This document shows positions 9,249 to 17,662 of a stretch of DNA of 64,000 nucleotides, one piece after another. A program made the position numbers and the translations under genes. The notes beneath the pieces were generated by a model. That model made no database searches, was not told the DNA's origin, and was given only the letters and a program-made list of their open reading frames with translations. Every line of letters begins with the position of its first letter. Position 1 is the first letter of the stretch. Source of the DNA: Planctomycetaceae bacterium (lineage in GTDB: Bacteria; Planctomycetota; Planctomycetia; Pirellulales; Lacipirellulaceae); NCBI GenBank assembly GCA_002702655.1, contig PABB01000015.1, positions 124,001 through 188,000 on the forward strand, written 5' to 3'.

Positions 9249-10046
9249 TCAATCGCGATTCCCGCGCCCCTCGCGGCGGCGAATCGCACCCAGCCCCAGC
9301 GCGCACAGCGACGCCAGGGCGATCGTCGACGGTTCGGGGATCACCCCCCCGGCGTCGTTCCAGTACAGCAGATCGTTGACCGTCCCCGTGAAACTGCTCA
9401 CCGGCGTCTCGTCAACGTCGAAGGGGTCGGCCACGGTCGTCCCCGCGAGTTCGCCGCCATAGCCGCCGGCGCTGGCGTTGATCACGCCGACGCTGATCGA
9501 ATTGTTGCCCGACCAGTTGTCGTAGACGCCGGTCAGACCGAACGTGTTGCGGGCGATGACGCCGCCCGCTTCCAGCCCCAGCAGCAGCGTGCCGGCCTGA
9601 TCCCAGGCGACGGCGATCGAGTAGGTCTCGCCCGCGGTCAGGGCGCCGTAGCTGTGCTGGACGGCCGCCTCGCCCGAAGTGCTGCCGTCGGGCCGTAGGC
9701 TCGTGTCATTGAGCGAGTCGGGGGCGTTCGCGTCGCCGGAGTTATGCTTGGCCATGTAGGTCAGTACGCCGTCCACGAGCCCCAGGTTGAAGCCGTTGGA
9801 CGTGCCGCCGTACTCGAAGATCACTACGGTGCCGGTCACATCCTCGGCGCCCGGGGTGATGGTCGCGTTGACAGTGTGGCCATTGGCGCGAACCGCCGAC
9901 CCGCTGCCGGTGGCCGTGCCGCCGTCGACGTACGAAAAGGCGGCGTCGCCCGGGTTCAGGTCGACAATCAGCGCCGCGTGCGTAGCGCCGCCGCTCAGCA
10001 GGGCCAGAGCGCCGAGGCAGGCGCCCACGAACAAAGTCAGTCTCAT
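9249..10046 (-). CDS. PEP-CTERM protein, paralogue of first half of the next gene upstream
   Basis: A 265-residue exported protein of unknown function. It has a signal peptide (MRLTLFVGACLGALALL) and a beta-rich body. The C-terminal sorting signal is IPEPSTIALASLCALGLGAIRRR from about residue 236: PEP motif, hydrophobic segment, arginines. The body matches the first half of the 10124-12907 protein through several blocks (GGTSNG..L.DGV.T, LTAG....A..WD, a late LLYWN/LFWN block), so the two arose by duplication. It follows that gene by 77 bases and may share its transcript. A strong hairpin lies just after it. Confidence 0.88.
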   Translation of the reverse strand: MRLTLFVGACLGALALLSGGATHAALIVDLNPGDAAFSYVDGGTATGSGSAVRANGHTVNATITPGAEDVTGTVVIFEYGGTSNGFNLGLVDGVLTYMAKHNSGDANAPDSLNDTSLRPDGSTSGEAAVQHSYGALTAGETYSIAVAWDQAGTLLLGLEAGGVIARNTFGLTGVYDNWSGNNSISVGVINASAGGYGGELAGTTVADPFDVDETPVSSFTGTVNDLLYWNDAGGVIPEPSTIALASLCALGLGAIRRREGRGNRD

Positions 10047-10123
10047 GAGTCGAATCCTCCACAGTTGAAAAGAAAGAAATCAAACAGAATTGCTGTGACC
10101 TGCATCCGCGACCCGATCATCGG

Positions 10124-12907
10124 CTAGCGACGACGACCGGCCGCTCCCAGTGCCAGCACGGCCGACAGAATGAGCGCGACCGCCGACGGCTCCGGAACGG
10201 CGCCCGCGGCGGCGACGGCCGTCCCGGCGCCGTACTCGCCCTGCCACGTAGCAATCAAGCCGGCGTTGGTGCGCTGCAGTTGCAGGAAGTCCAAACCGTC
10301 GACGCGGTTGTCGCCATTGACGTCGGCGACCGGGCCCGACGATTCGTAGTACTCGATGTACAAGCCCGACACCGTGACGGTCGAACCGTCGGCGGCCAAA
10401 TCGAACGCGAACGTCAGGTCCTGCGTGTCCTTGGTCGTGTCGTAGAACGTCCCCAGCGGGATTTCGCCCGCTCCGGGGGCGATCTCCGAACTGCCCAGCG
10501 CGAACGCTTCGACCTTGCGGAAGGTGTCGCCGTCGTTGGAGGGGGCCAAATCCCAGCCGACCGTCGTGCCGCCGTTGCCGGCGGGGAACGAGCCGCTGCC
10601 GCCCAGTCCCGTGTAGCCGCTGGCGAGCAGCCCGTCGCCGGCGCTGGTGATCTCGATATAGTCGATGTCCCGCGCGCTCTGGCCTCGCTTCAGGCTGACC
10701 ATGCCGGTGCGGGTGTCGACGCGCAAGGTGAGGTCGGCGAACACGACGCTCGACAAGTCCGCGAAACCGGCGACCACCGTATTGCCGAAGCCGGGCAACT
10801 GGTACGAACGATTGCCGCCCGTGCCGTCGCCGCCGCCCTCGCCGCCGCCCGCCACGTAGCCGAAGCCGGGCGTGAACAGATCGAGCCAGCCTTCCAACTG
10901 ACCGCCGCCAGTGATCTGGAAGTAGTTCGAGCCGGGCGCCGCACCGGGGTTGGGGGGAATCGAGCTGGCCGGCGCGTCTTCGTCCGGGTAGTAGAAGTTC
11001 ATGAGGTTGCCGTTGAAGATCGACGGCGTGACCGCGGCGTTGGCGTTGTTGACGAAGTTGCCCAGGCTGGCGTACAGCCCCAGGTCGCCCTCAAGTTCAT
11101 CGGGGCCTTCGTACATCACGTAGAACCCGCCCGAGGCGCCGTCGAAGCTCAGGCCGTGAATGCCGGTGCGGGGCGACGTGGTGACTTCCGGGCCGAACAC
11201 GCCGACTGACAAACTCGTCGAGGCGGCGTTGCTCAGCCAATCGCTCAGCGAGTCCCACCGGTCGACGCCGCCCGTGCTGTTGACGCCGAACACGCGGCCG
11301 TCAGGCACGTGCGTAAAACCTTGATAACTGCCGTACGCGGCCACGGTCCCCATCAGCGTGCCGCCGCCGAACGCTTTGCCGTCCATGGGATTGGCGCCGG
11401 TCGTGATGCCGGTAAAGCTGCGGATCTCGCCCGCGTTGTCGACGAAGTAGATGTCGGCCGCCGGCAGCGGACGCACGGTCGTCGCAGCGACCAGCAGCGC
11501 CAACAGCGCGATGCCGCACCGTCGCCGGCGCTGGCAACACACCGCGCCGACCGCCATCGCAAACAGCGCGATCGTCGTCGGCTCCGGCACGCCAAACAGC
11601 GCCACGCGGTCGGCCGGCGAAAGCAGCTGCTTGAACAAGCGGAAGTCGCCGCGACCGACGAACCCGTTGCCGGTCAGGTCGCCCGCCAGATAGCGGCCGA
11701 TCCCCTCGGCGGCCGTCACGTCTGTGACCAAACCGGCGAGCACCGTGGGCCAGTCGCCGGCGTCGACCGTGCCGCTCAGGTCGTAGTCGCCGAAGACGTA
11801 TTCGGGCCCCGAGTAGGTCACCAGCGCGTTGATCGAGTCGCCCGTGGACGTATCGATCTGCGCTGCCGCGTCGCTGAACGGCGACTTGACCCACAGATTG
11901 CCGAGATTCTCGGAGCCGCCCGCGGCAATGGTGAACAGGCCGCCGGCGTTCGCGGCGGACACAGTTTTCTGAGGACCGCCGCCGTCGTCGAATCCGCCGC
12001 GGCCGCCGATCAGCGCATAGCCGTCGACCGTCACCGCCGACGCGGTCGGGTTGGCAATCGTCACGCTGCCGTCGGCGCGGTTGATGTTGACCGTCAGCAC
12101 GGGTTTGGCCGGATCGCTCAGGGCGAGCGTCGCCGGGGCGTTCCAAAACAGCGTGTCGTTTCCGTCAAAGAAGCCGGCAAAGTTCGCGGCGTTGTCCGCG
12201 CTGAAGGGATTGCCGGTCGCCTCGTTCAGCCCGCCGTAAGACCCGATGGAGCCCGCCAGATCGCCCTCCAAGAACGTGGAGTTGCCGTACCAGTTGTAGT
12301 TGTTGTCGGTCCCGGTGACGCGGGCCGTCTGGATGACGCCGACCTGGGCCGTGTTGTCCTGCAGCGCAACCGTAAATGTGTCGTTCGCGTCCCAGGTGGC
12401 GGCGAACGTGACCTCGTTGCCGGCGGTAAGCTTGCCGAAGCTGCTGTAGATGGCCGCCGTGTTGTCGGTGATGTCCAGGTCGTTGGCAATCAGCGACGAA
12501 GGGGGCACGTCGGCCCCGCCACCCGTTTTCAGGGCCAGCGTCGCCACGCCGTCGATGAGCCACAGGCCGGTGCCGTTGCTCGTCCCGCCGATCTCCATGA
12601 TCAACCGTGTTTCGCCGGCGGCCAGATCGGCGGCCGTGGGCGTGAACGTCGCGTTCATGGTCCAACCGCCCGTCACGCCGTTGGCCGCGTCGATATTGTC
12701 CCGCAGCGCGCGACCGTTTTCGCCGTAGTCGAACTCGAAATTATTGAGCACGTCGAACGGCGTTCCCTGCGACAACAGACTCAAGTCGGAGTCAAGCAGG
12801 TTCGTCAAGTTGTCGGCCGGAGCCGGACCAGCGACGCTGCCGAGCAAGGCGACAAGAGCGACAAGAGCGGCGAGCAGCCGAGTCGACGGGAAAGACGAGC
12901 GGGACAT
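10124..12907 (-). CDS. Double-length PEP-CTERM protein with an internal sorting signal (tandem fusion)
   Basis: A 927-residue protein that reads as two complete PEP-CTERM proteins joined in frame. Module 1 (about 1-463) has a signal peptide, a body homologous to the adjacent 265-residue protein, two dockerin-like loops (DYDLSGTVDAGDW, DLTGNGFVGRGDF) and a full sorting signal, VPEPTTIALFAMAV.. ending RRRR at about 440-463. Module 2 opens directly with a signal-peptide-like segment (CGIALLALLVAATTV, cleavage-like PLPAA, about 464-484), then a different body, a dockerin-like loop (DVNGDNRVDGLDF) and a terminal VPEPS signal ending GRRR. The start ATG has GGAG 8 bases upstream. No stop interrupts the joint. 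Function unknown. Confidence 0.88.
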   Translation of the reverse strand: MSRSSFPSTRLLAALVALVALLGSVAGPAPADNLTNLLDSDLSLLSQGTPFDVLNNFEFDYGENGRALRDNIDAANGVTGGWTMNATFTPTAADLAAGETRLIMEIGGTSNGTGLWLIDGVATLALKTGGGADVPPSSLIANDLDITDNTAAIYSSFGKLTAGNEVTFAATWDANDTFTVALQDNTAQVGVIQTARVTGTDNNYNWYGNSTFLEGDLAGSIGSYGGLNEATGNPFSADNAANFAGFFDGNDTLFWNAPATLALSDPAKPVLTVNINRADGSVTIANPTASAVTVDGYALIGGRGGFDDGGGPQKTVSAANAGGLFTIAAGGSENLGNLWVKSPFSDAAAQIDTSTGDSINALVTYSGPEYVFGDYDLSGTVDAGDWPTVLAGLVTDVTAAEGIGRYLAGDLTGNGFVGRGDFRLFKQLLSPADRVALFGVPEPTTIALFAMAVGAVCCQRRRRCGIALLALLVAATTVRPLPAADIYFVDNAGEIRSFTGITTGANPMDGKAFGGGTLMGTVAAYGSYQGFTHVPDGRVFGVNSTGGVDRWDSLSDWLSNAASTSLSVGVFGPEVTTSPRTGIHGLSFDGASGGFYVMYEGPDELEGDLGLYASLGNFVNNANAAVTPSIFNGNLMNFYYPDEDAPASSIPPNPGAAPGSNYFQITGGGQLEGWLDLFTPGFGYVAGGGEGGGDGTGGNRSYQLPGFGNTVVAGFADLSSVVFADLTLRVDTRTGMVSLKRGQSARDIDYIEITSAGDGLLASGYTGLGGSGSFPAGNGGTTVGWDLAPSNDGDTFRKVEAFALGSSEIAPGAGEIPLGTFYDTTKDTQDLTFAFDLAADGSTVTVSGLYIEYYESSGPVADVNGDNRVDGLDFLQLQRTNAGLIATWQGEYGAGTAVAAAGAVPEPSAVALILSAVLALGAAGRRR
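11456..11590 (-). other. Internal PEP-CTERM signal followed by signal-peptide-like segment
   Basis: Junction inside the 927-residue protein. VPEPTT starts at 11590, the arginine cluster lies at 11519-11530, and a second hydrophobic export-like segment runs to 11456. An in-frame ATG at 11557 (start of MAVGAVCC) could serve as a separate start for module 2, in which case the arginines would act as the n-region of its signal peptide. Confidence 0.7.
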
Positions 12908-13226
12908 GAACGTTGCTCCCAGTTGAAAGTATGCGGACTTCGCTGTCGTCGACGCCGGCGTTCCCGAAGCAGGCAGTCGACGCGAAGACCATGGCGTGGA
13001 TGTCACAGATGAAACGGGGTCGACCGTCGCGAGGTGACCGAGGCACAAGGCAACCCAATCGGCAAGACGCCCGCGCCGCGCAACGTCAGAGCGGGCGGCC
13101 CCGAGAGGCTGCTCTGACATCGTCGCGGGCGGTCGTCCTCGTTGTTCGCTGTTCTGCGAAACGCTCGTGCCGGAGCCATTTGCGTCGCGGCGTGCCGGAC
13201 GAGGCCTCGTCAGCAGGTCTCCTGAT
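12908..13226. other. Intergenic region upstream of the double PEP-CTERM gene
   Basis: A 319-base gap between minus-strand genes. The frame of the downstream gene stays open some 70 codons upstream, but those residues carry no signal peptide. A promoter is expected here. No clear hairpin or operator seen. Confidence 0.4.
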
Positions 13227-13709
13227 TCAGTCGGTCGTCAGTTCAAAGTTGCATTGGTCCGTTCCCTCGGGCGGAACGGTGACAGCGAGCTCGCTCTGCA
13301 GGTTGTATTTGGCGGGCAGTATTTCCTTGCGCAACACCTTGGCCGCCGCATAGTCGCCGGCCGCTTCATCGATCAGCTCCGTATAAATTGCCACGCGATG
13401 GCGGCCGACCGCCGCGCCGTCCACCAGCTCGGCGTCGGCGTCCAACGACCGCAACGCAAACGCCCCCGCGGCGTCCGTCGTGCCGCTGGCCACAGGCACG
13501 CGGCCGCGGGGCGCGCTGCCGTCGGCGAATGCTTCCAGGCAAAAACTCACGGACGCCGATTCCACGGGGCGCCCGTCAATCGTCACCACGCCCGATACCG
13601 GCGCGTACCGCGTGCCGCCGGGGTTGCAACCGCCCCCGCACGCCAGCGCCACGGCAGCCGCGGCCATGCTCCCTATCAAACTCCGCGCCCCCGGATTAGT
13701 TGAAGTCAC
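13227..13709 (-). CDS. Small exported protein, carboxypeptidase-regulatory-like fold
   Basis: About 160 residues from a GTG at 13709 with GGGGAG 8 bases upstream. This start overlaps the end of the DUF1559 gene by 14 bases, which implies translational coupling. The N terminus is hydrophobic and rich in Ala, followed by CGGGCNPGG, resembling a lipoprotein signal, though the box (ALAC) is not ideal. The body begins YAPVSGVVTIDGRPVESASVSF, the pattern of the small Ig-like lipoproteins commonly found next to planctomycete DUF1559 genes (G-x-V-T-x-D-G-x-P). Later DAAGAFALRSLDAD fits the same beta-sandwich. Probably a periplasmic or surface partner of the DUF1559 protein. Function unknown. Confidence 0.8.
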   Translation of the reverse strand: MTSTNPGARSLIGSMAAAAVALACGGGCNPGGTRYAPVSGVVTIDGRPVESASVSFCLEAFADGSAPRGRVPVASGTTDAAGAFALRSLDADAELVDGAAVGRHRVAIYTELIDEAAGDYAAAKVLRKEILPAKYNLQSELAVTVPPEGTDQCNFELTTD

Positions 13710-14772
13710 GACCCAACTCCCCGCCGTCGTACGTCGCAGCCGCCGCCCACAACTCGGGGTCGATATCCGCCGACAGCGACGCGACGCTTCCGTCGACGAC
13801 GCCCGTTTGGACAATGTTGCCGCTATGCAAGCTGGCCACCGTACGTTCGCAGACAACCAATCGCTGACTGGTCGAGGGGATGTTGCTGGAACATGCCTCG
13901 AAATCGGCCAGGCCGAACACGAACGGGTGTTGATCGACTTTTCCCGGATCGGTCGCGTCGGACAGGAACGTGTAGACGCGCCAGTCGCCCCAGGCCGGCG
14001 CCCGCTGCCCTGTCATCAGCGTGGTCGTGTGATACTCGGCGACCGCAATCGTGTGCGACGTGCCGTCGGTGATCTGGCGCAACTCGATCGGGTTGAGTCC
14101 GGCTGGCTCCACGACCAGCGGAAACACGCCGCGGCGCAGTGCAAATGCTTCGTTACGGGTGATCGGTTTGGCCGTGGGAATCGATCCGTCAGCGCCGCTG
14201 AGGATATTGACCGGCCGGCTCCAGAAGTTGTTGTTCGCCTGCACGCCCGCCATGCCGACGTACGACGAGCGCGCCGGCAGCACGGCCGCGACGTTGGTGA
14301 TCTCCGCTTCCGTGCGAAACGCCGTCGCTTGGTAGTCGTCGGGCCCCGGATCGGTCGGGCAGAGAAACGTCTCCAGCGTCGTCTGGATCGCCAGCAGGTT
14401 CCTGGGCGTCGTGATCGGCTGACTGCGATCGATCAACTCGCTGAGCGACTGTTGCTCCAGATAGGGCAGGATCGAGATGCACCAGTTGCTGTCAGCCGTC
14501 AGGAACCCGGCTTGCACGCTCAGCGGCGAATGGACGTTCATGCCCCCGGGCAGCTCGCCTTTCGCCGACTCGAAGTTCAGCACGGCCAGCATCTGCTGGC
14601 GGATGTTGTTGGAGCACTGGGCGCGGCGGGCGGCTTCGCGGGCCGCTTGGATGGCCGGTAGCAGCAGGGCCACCAGCACGCCAATGATGGCGATGACGAC
14701 CAACAGCTCCACCAGCGTGAAACCGCGGCGCCTTCCGTTGCGTCGATGCGAGCGGTGAGCGAGTGAGCGCAT
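13696..14772 (-). CDS. DUF1559 prepilin-like protein
   Basis: 358 residues from an ATG at 14772 preceded by GGAAGG. A basic leader (MRSLAHRSHRRNGRRR) runs into [19 protein letters not shown], the type IV prepilin processing site and helix, then IQAAREAARRAQCSNNIRQQ, the DUF1559 hallmark. The C-terminal HSGNIVQTGVVDGSV is the histidine-to-DG motif of the family with ten residues between H and DG. Members are thought to form or decorate pseudopilus-like structures; the role is unproven. It is followed by an overlapping small lipoprotein-like gene. Confidence 0.93.
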   Translation of the reverse strand: MRSLAHRSHRRNGRRRGFTLVELLVVIAIIGVLVALLLPAIQAAREAARRAQCSNNIRQQMLAVLNFESAKGELPGGMNVHSPLSVQAGFLTADSNWCISILPYLEQQSLSELIDRSQPITTPRNLLAIQTTLETFLCPTDPGPDDYQATAFRTEAEITNVAAVLPARSSYVGMAGVQANNNFWSRPVNILSGADGSIPTAKPITRNEAFALRRGVFPLVVEPAGLNPIELRQITDGTSHTIAVAEYHTTTLMTGQRAPAWGDWRVYTFLSDATDPGKVDQHPFVFGLADFEACSSNIPSTSQRLVVCERTVASLHSGNIVQTGVVDGSVASLSADIDPELWAAAATYDGGELGRDFN

Positions 14773-15292
14773 CTGCCTTCCGTTTTGAAAGAGAGCTGTC
14801 CGTATGACGAGTGCGAGCCAATCCGACGGGCGCTCCGCGGTCGCCGCGGCGAGACGCCCGCGGCGACGCGGGCCCGCCGCAACACGGCCCATGACAAGTT
14901 CCGAACCGCGGCCGGGGCTGAAGTGCTGCAGAAGCAGACCGGCGGTGCGACTCGCGGCTCTGCTACGTAATTCACGGCCACGGCGGGCTGGCTTACAGAA
15001 AACGTCAAGAAACCGGAAAAATCAGCGCCCCCCGAAAGCTCTCTCAGGAAATTGCCGCGTTTATTTCGGCATTGGTGTAAGGGCGCCGGCCTTGGCCGTG
15101 AATAACACAATGGAGATGGAGTCGCGCTGTTCCCCTGTCGCCTCGCTCCGGCGCACGCGTACGCCGCGGCGTGATTGGGGAGGCGCCTCGCGAGGTCCAC
15201 AAGAACGACGCCCGACGAACGCCGCAACAACCATGGTGCAGGCGATGCTGCTGGTTTACGATGTCTCCTCCAAACGGCGGGGGCTGTAACTG
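14773..15292. other. Divergent intergenic region (DUF1559 / ECF sigma)
   Basis: A 520-base gap between the divergent DUF1559 gene and the ECF sigma gene. Short frames in it show no family motifs. It should hold promoters for both sides, possibly an autoregulated ECF promoter, but I could not define one. Confidence 0.4.
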
Positions 15293-15838
15293 GTGGCAAA
15301 CGAAGGCAATCTGCAATTGGTGTCGGCGGAGCGGTTCGCCGAGTTATGGAACGAGGCCGCCGGGGCGGTCAGCGCCTACGTTGCGGCCGAAGTTCGCAAT
15401 CGGCATGACGCCGAGGACGTGATGCAAGAGATCGGCCGGGCGGTGGCGCAAGGGGCCGAGCGGTACGATCCCCAGCGACCGTTTATAAACTGGGTGTTCG
15501 GCGTCGCCCGCAACCAGATTCTGCGGCACTATCAACGGCAGTCGCGGGAACGCACTGTGTTCAGTTCCGCGATCGTTGACCAATTGGCCGACGCCTACCG
15601 GGCGATGGCGCCGACCCTGGGCGAACGGGGCGATGCGCTGCGGGATTGCCTGCAGAAATTGTCACGGCGACAACGACTGGCCGTGGCGCTTTACTATCGG
15701 GACGAATTGTCTCAAACGGAAATTGCCGAACAAATGACGATGACCGCGTCCGCCGTGGGCGTACTGATTCACCGGTCGCGTCAGGCGCTCAAGGATTGCA
15801 TTGGCAGGAAGTTGGCGGCAGGGGCAGAGCGACCGTGA
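15293..15838 (+). CDS. ECF RNA polymerase sigma factor, Rhodopirellula/Verrucomicrobium type
   Basis: 181 residues from a GTG. Region 2 is visible in HDAEDVMQEIGRAVAQGAERYDP and FINWVFGVARNQILRHYQR (about residues 38-83). Region 4 is the helix-turn-helix LSRRQRLAVALYYRDELSQTEIAEQM..SAVGVLIHRSRQALKDCI (about 123-172). It directs polymerase to a small target set. Its stop overlaps the start of the FecR-domain gene (TGATG), the usual sigma/anti-sigma-like pairing in planctomycetes, so the downstream protein probably controls it. Confidence 0.93.
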   Translation: MANEGNLQLVSAERFAELWNEAAGAVSAYVAAEVRNRHDAEDVMQEIGRAVAQGAERYDPQRPFINWVFGVARNQILRHYQRQSRERTVFSSAIVDQLADAYRAMAPTLGERGDALRDCLQKLSRRQRLAVALYYRDELSQTEIAEQMTMTASAVGVLIHRSRQALKDCIGRKLAAGAERP

Positions 15839-17517
15839 TGAATCAGTCCGATGACAAATTGCTGGCGGCCTACCTGGCGGGCGAACTGCCGGACGCCCGG
15901 CGGGCGGAGTTCGAGGCCTGGCTGCAGGAAGATCCGCAGCGCGTACGCGATCTGGCGGAGTTGATGCTCCTGGACGATCAATTGGCCAAGTCGCCGCTGA
16001 CCGATGACGTGCAGCCAGCTCAGCCGGTCGCTGGCAAAGTGGACCGGAACAACTGGCGGCTGCCGGCAGCCGCTTGGGCGCTGGCGGCGTCCGTGCTCGT
16101 GGCGGCGGGCGTCATGTGGTACGACCGCGACGCCCTCCCCGAATCGGCGCCCAGCCAAGCCGTCGCCGAGCAAGCCCCCGCCAACCGCTCCGCAACGCCG
16201 GCAGCGGGGCGCGTGGCCGCCTACTTGGGACGCACGACCGATTGCGTCTGGAACGGACCGCCGTGGGACGAGGGCTCGCCGCTGACCGTCGGCTCGCAGG
16301 TGAGCCTGGCCGCCGGCGTGGCGGAAGTCATCTTCGACAACGGCGCCCGCGTCAAAGCGTTGGGACCGTGCGAATTGTTCATGGACGACGCCCAGGCCTG
16401 CTCGTTGCGCGTCGGCAACGCGTCGGTCTACGTCCCCGAGTCGGCCTTCGGGTTTAAGGTGGTCACGCCCAGCGGCATTGTCGTCGACCTGGGGACCGAG
16501 TTCGGCGTGGCCGTCGACCAAGCAGGTTCGTCGGAGGTGCACGTCTTCCAGGGCGAGGTCGCGTTTCAACCGCTGACCGCCCGGGGAGATCATTTCCAGA
16601 AATCGATCCGCCTGCTGGCCGATCGGGCGTGCGAGTACTCGATCGGCGGCACGACGTTGCGGGAGTTCGAGGCGAACGAAGCCAAGTTCCACTGGCGTAA
16701 CCGCGCCCCGCTGGCGGACGACCAGGCGCCGCCGCTGCCGGTCCGCGACGATTTGGCGCTGTGGCTGGCCGCGGATCATGCGGTCGACGCGGATGAGGCG
16801 AATCGCGTCTCGCGGTGGAGCGACTTGCAGGTGGGCGGCAACGCCTCGGCGGAAGACGCGCTGCAGCTCAACCCCGCCCATCGGCCGACGCTGGTCGACG
16901 ACGCCATCAATGGCAAGCCGGCCGTGCGGTTCCGCGACGGCGCATTTCTGCTGACGCCGCCGCTGGCGACCACCAACGAGCAGACCGCCTTTGTCGTGCT
17001 GGCGTTGGGCGAAACCCAGCCGCAGTTTCAGGCGCTGCTCAACTACAACGGTCCGCCGCAACGGGTCGTCGGTCCGCTGGGCGGATCGGTGTCGCCCTCG
17101 GTGTTCGAGATTTGCCTGCGCGACCGCGACCACGACGGTCAGTTTGCCGTGTGCGGCGAGTTGTTCACCGGCTGGCGCGGCGCTGGCCGCCGCGTCGACG
17201 ACGTGATCAAGAATGTCGTCGAGGAGTTGCAAACGCTCAAATCGGGAGAGCCCCGCGCCGTGGCCTTCCGCTACAGCTTGGCAGACGAACAAATGGCGCT
17301 GTTCCTCGACGGCCAGCAGCGGCAAGTCGCGCGGGCCGATACGCGGATCGCCATTACGTCCCGCAAGATCATTGGCCGGCATCCCATTCTCGAAGGCGAG
17401 GCCGGCATGTTCGGCGGCGACGTGGCGGAGGTGATCATCTACAACCGCGCACTGGGGGACGACGACGTGCTGCTGGTCTTGCAGTACCTGGCCGACCGTT
17501 ACGAGCTGCCGCCATGA
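15838..17517 (+). CDS. FecR-domain membrane protein with C-terminal lectin-like (LamG) domain
   Basis: 559 residues. The N-terminal part (MNQSDDKLLAAYLAGELPDARRAEFEAWLQEDP) resembles an anti-sigma cytoplasmic region. A membrane helix follows at about 74-92 (AAAWALAASVLVAAGVMWY). A FecR-like beta domain comes next (FGFKVVTPSGIVVDLGTEFGVAV, about 200-225). The last 240 residues form a concanavalin-like domain (DDLALWLAADHAVDADEANRVSRWSDL, later MFGGDVAEVIIYNRALGDDD). It probably senses a carbohydrate or envelope state outside the membrane and controls the sigma factor with which it overlaps. That role is inferred from the gene pairing. Confidence 0.88.
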   Translation: MNQSDDKLLAAYLAGELPDARRAEFEAWLQEDPQRVRDLAELMLLDDQLAKSPLTDDVQPAQPVAGKVDRNNWRLPAAAWALAASVLVAAGVMWYDRDALPESAPSQAVAEQAPANRSATPAAGRVAAYLGRTTDCVWNGPPWDEGSPLTVGSQVSLAAGVAEVIFDNGARVKALGPCELFMDDAQACSLRVGNASVYVPESAFGFKVVTPSGIVVDLGTEFGVAVDQAGSSEVHVFQGEVAFQPLTARGDHFQKSIRLLADRACEYSIGGTTLREFEANEAKFHWRNRAPLADDQAPPLPVRDDLALWLAADHAVDADEANRVSRWSDLQVGGNASAEDALQLNPAHRPTLVDDAINGKPAVRFRDGAFLLTPPLATTNEQTAFVVLALGETQPQFQALLNYNGPPQRVVGPLGGSVSPSVFEICLRDRDHDGQFAVCGELFTGWRGAGRRVDDVIKNVVEELQTLKSGEPRAVAFRYSLADEQMALFLDGQQRQVARADTRIAITSRKIIGRHPILEGEAGMFGGDVAEVIIYNRALGDDDVLLVLQYLADRYELPP

Positions 17518-17662
17518 CGCTCCTGCAGATTGTCGTCGCATCCCCGCACTGCCGAACGGGGCGGGGCCGCCAGCAACGACGAACTGCCCGCCCCGTTCGC
17601 CCCAGCTTCTCGCCTCGCTCGTCTCACGTTCGCAACTCGTTCTGATCCCTGTCTGACGTCTC

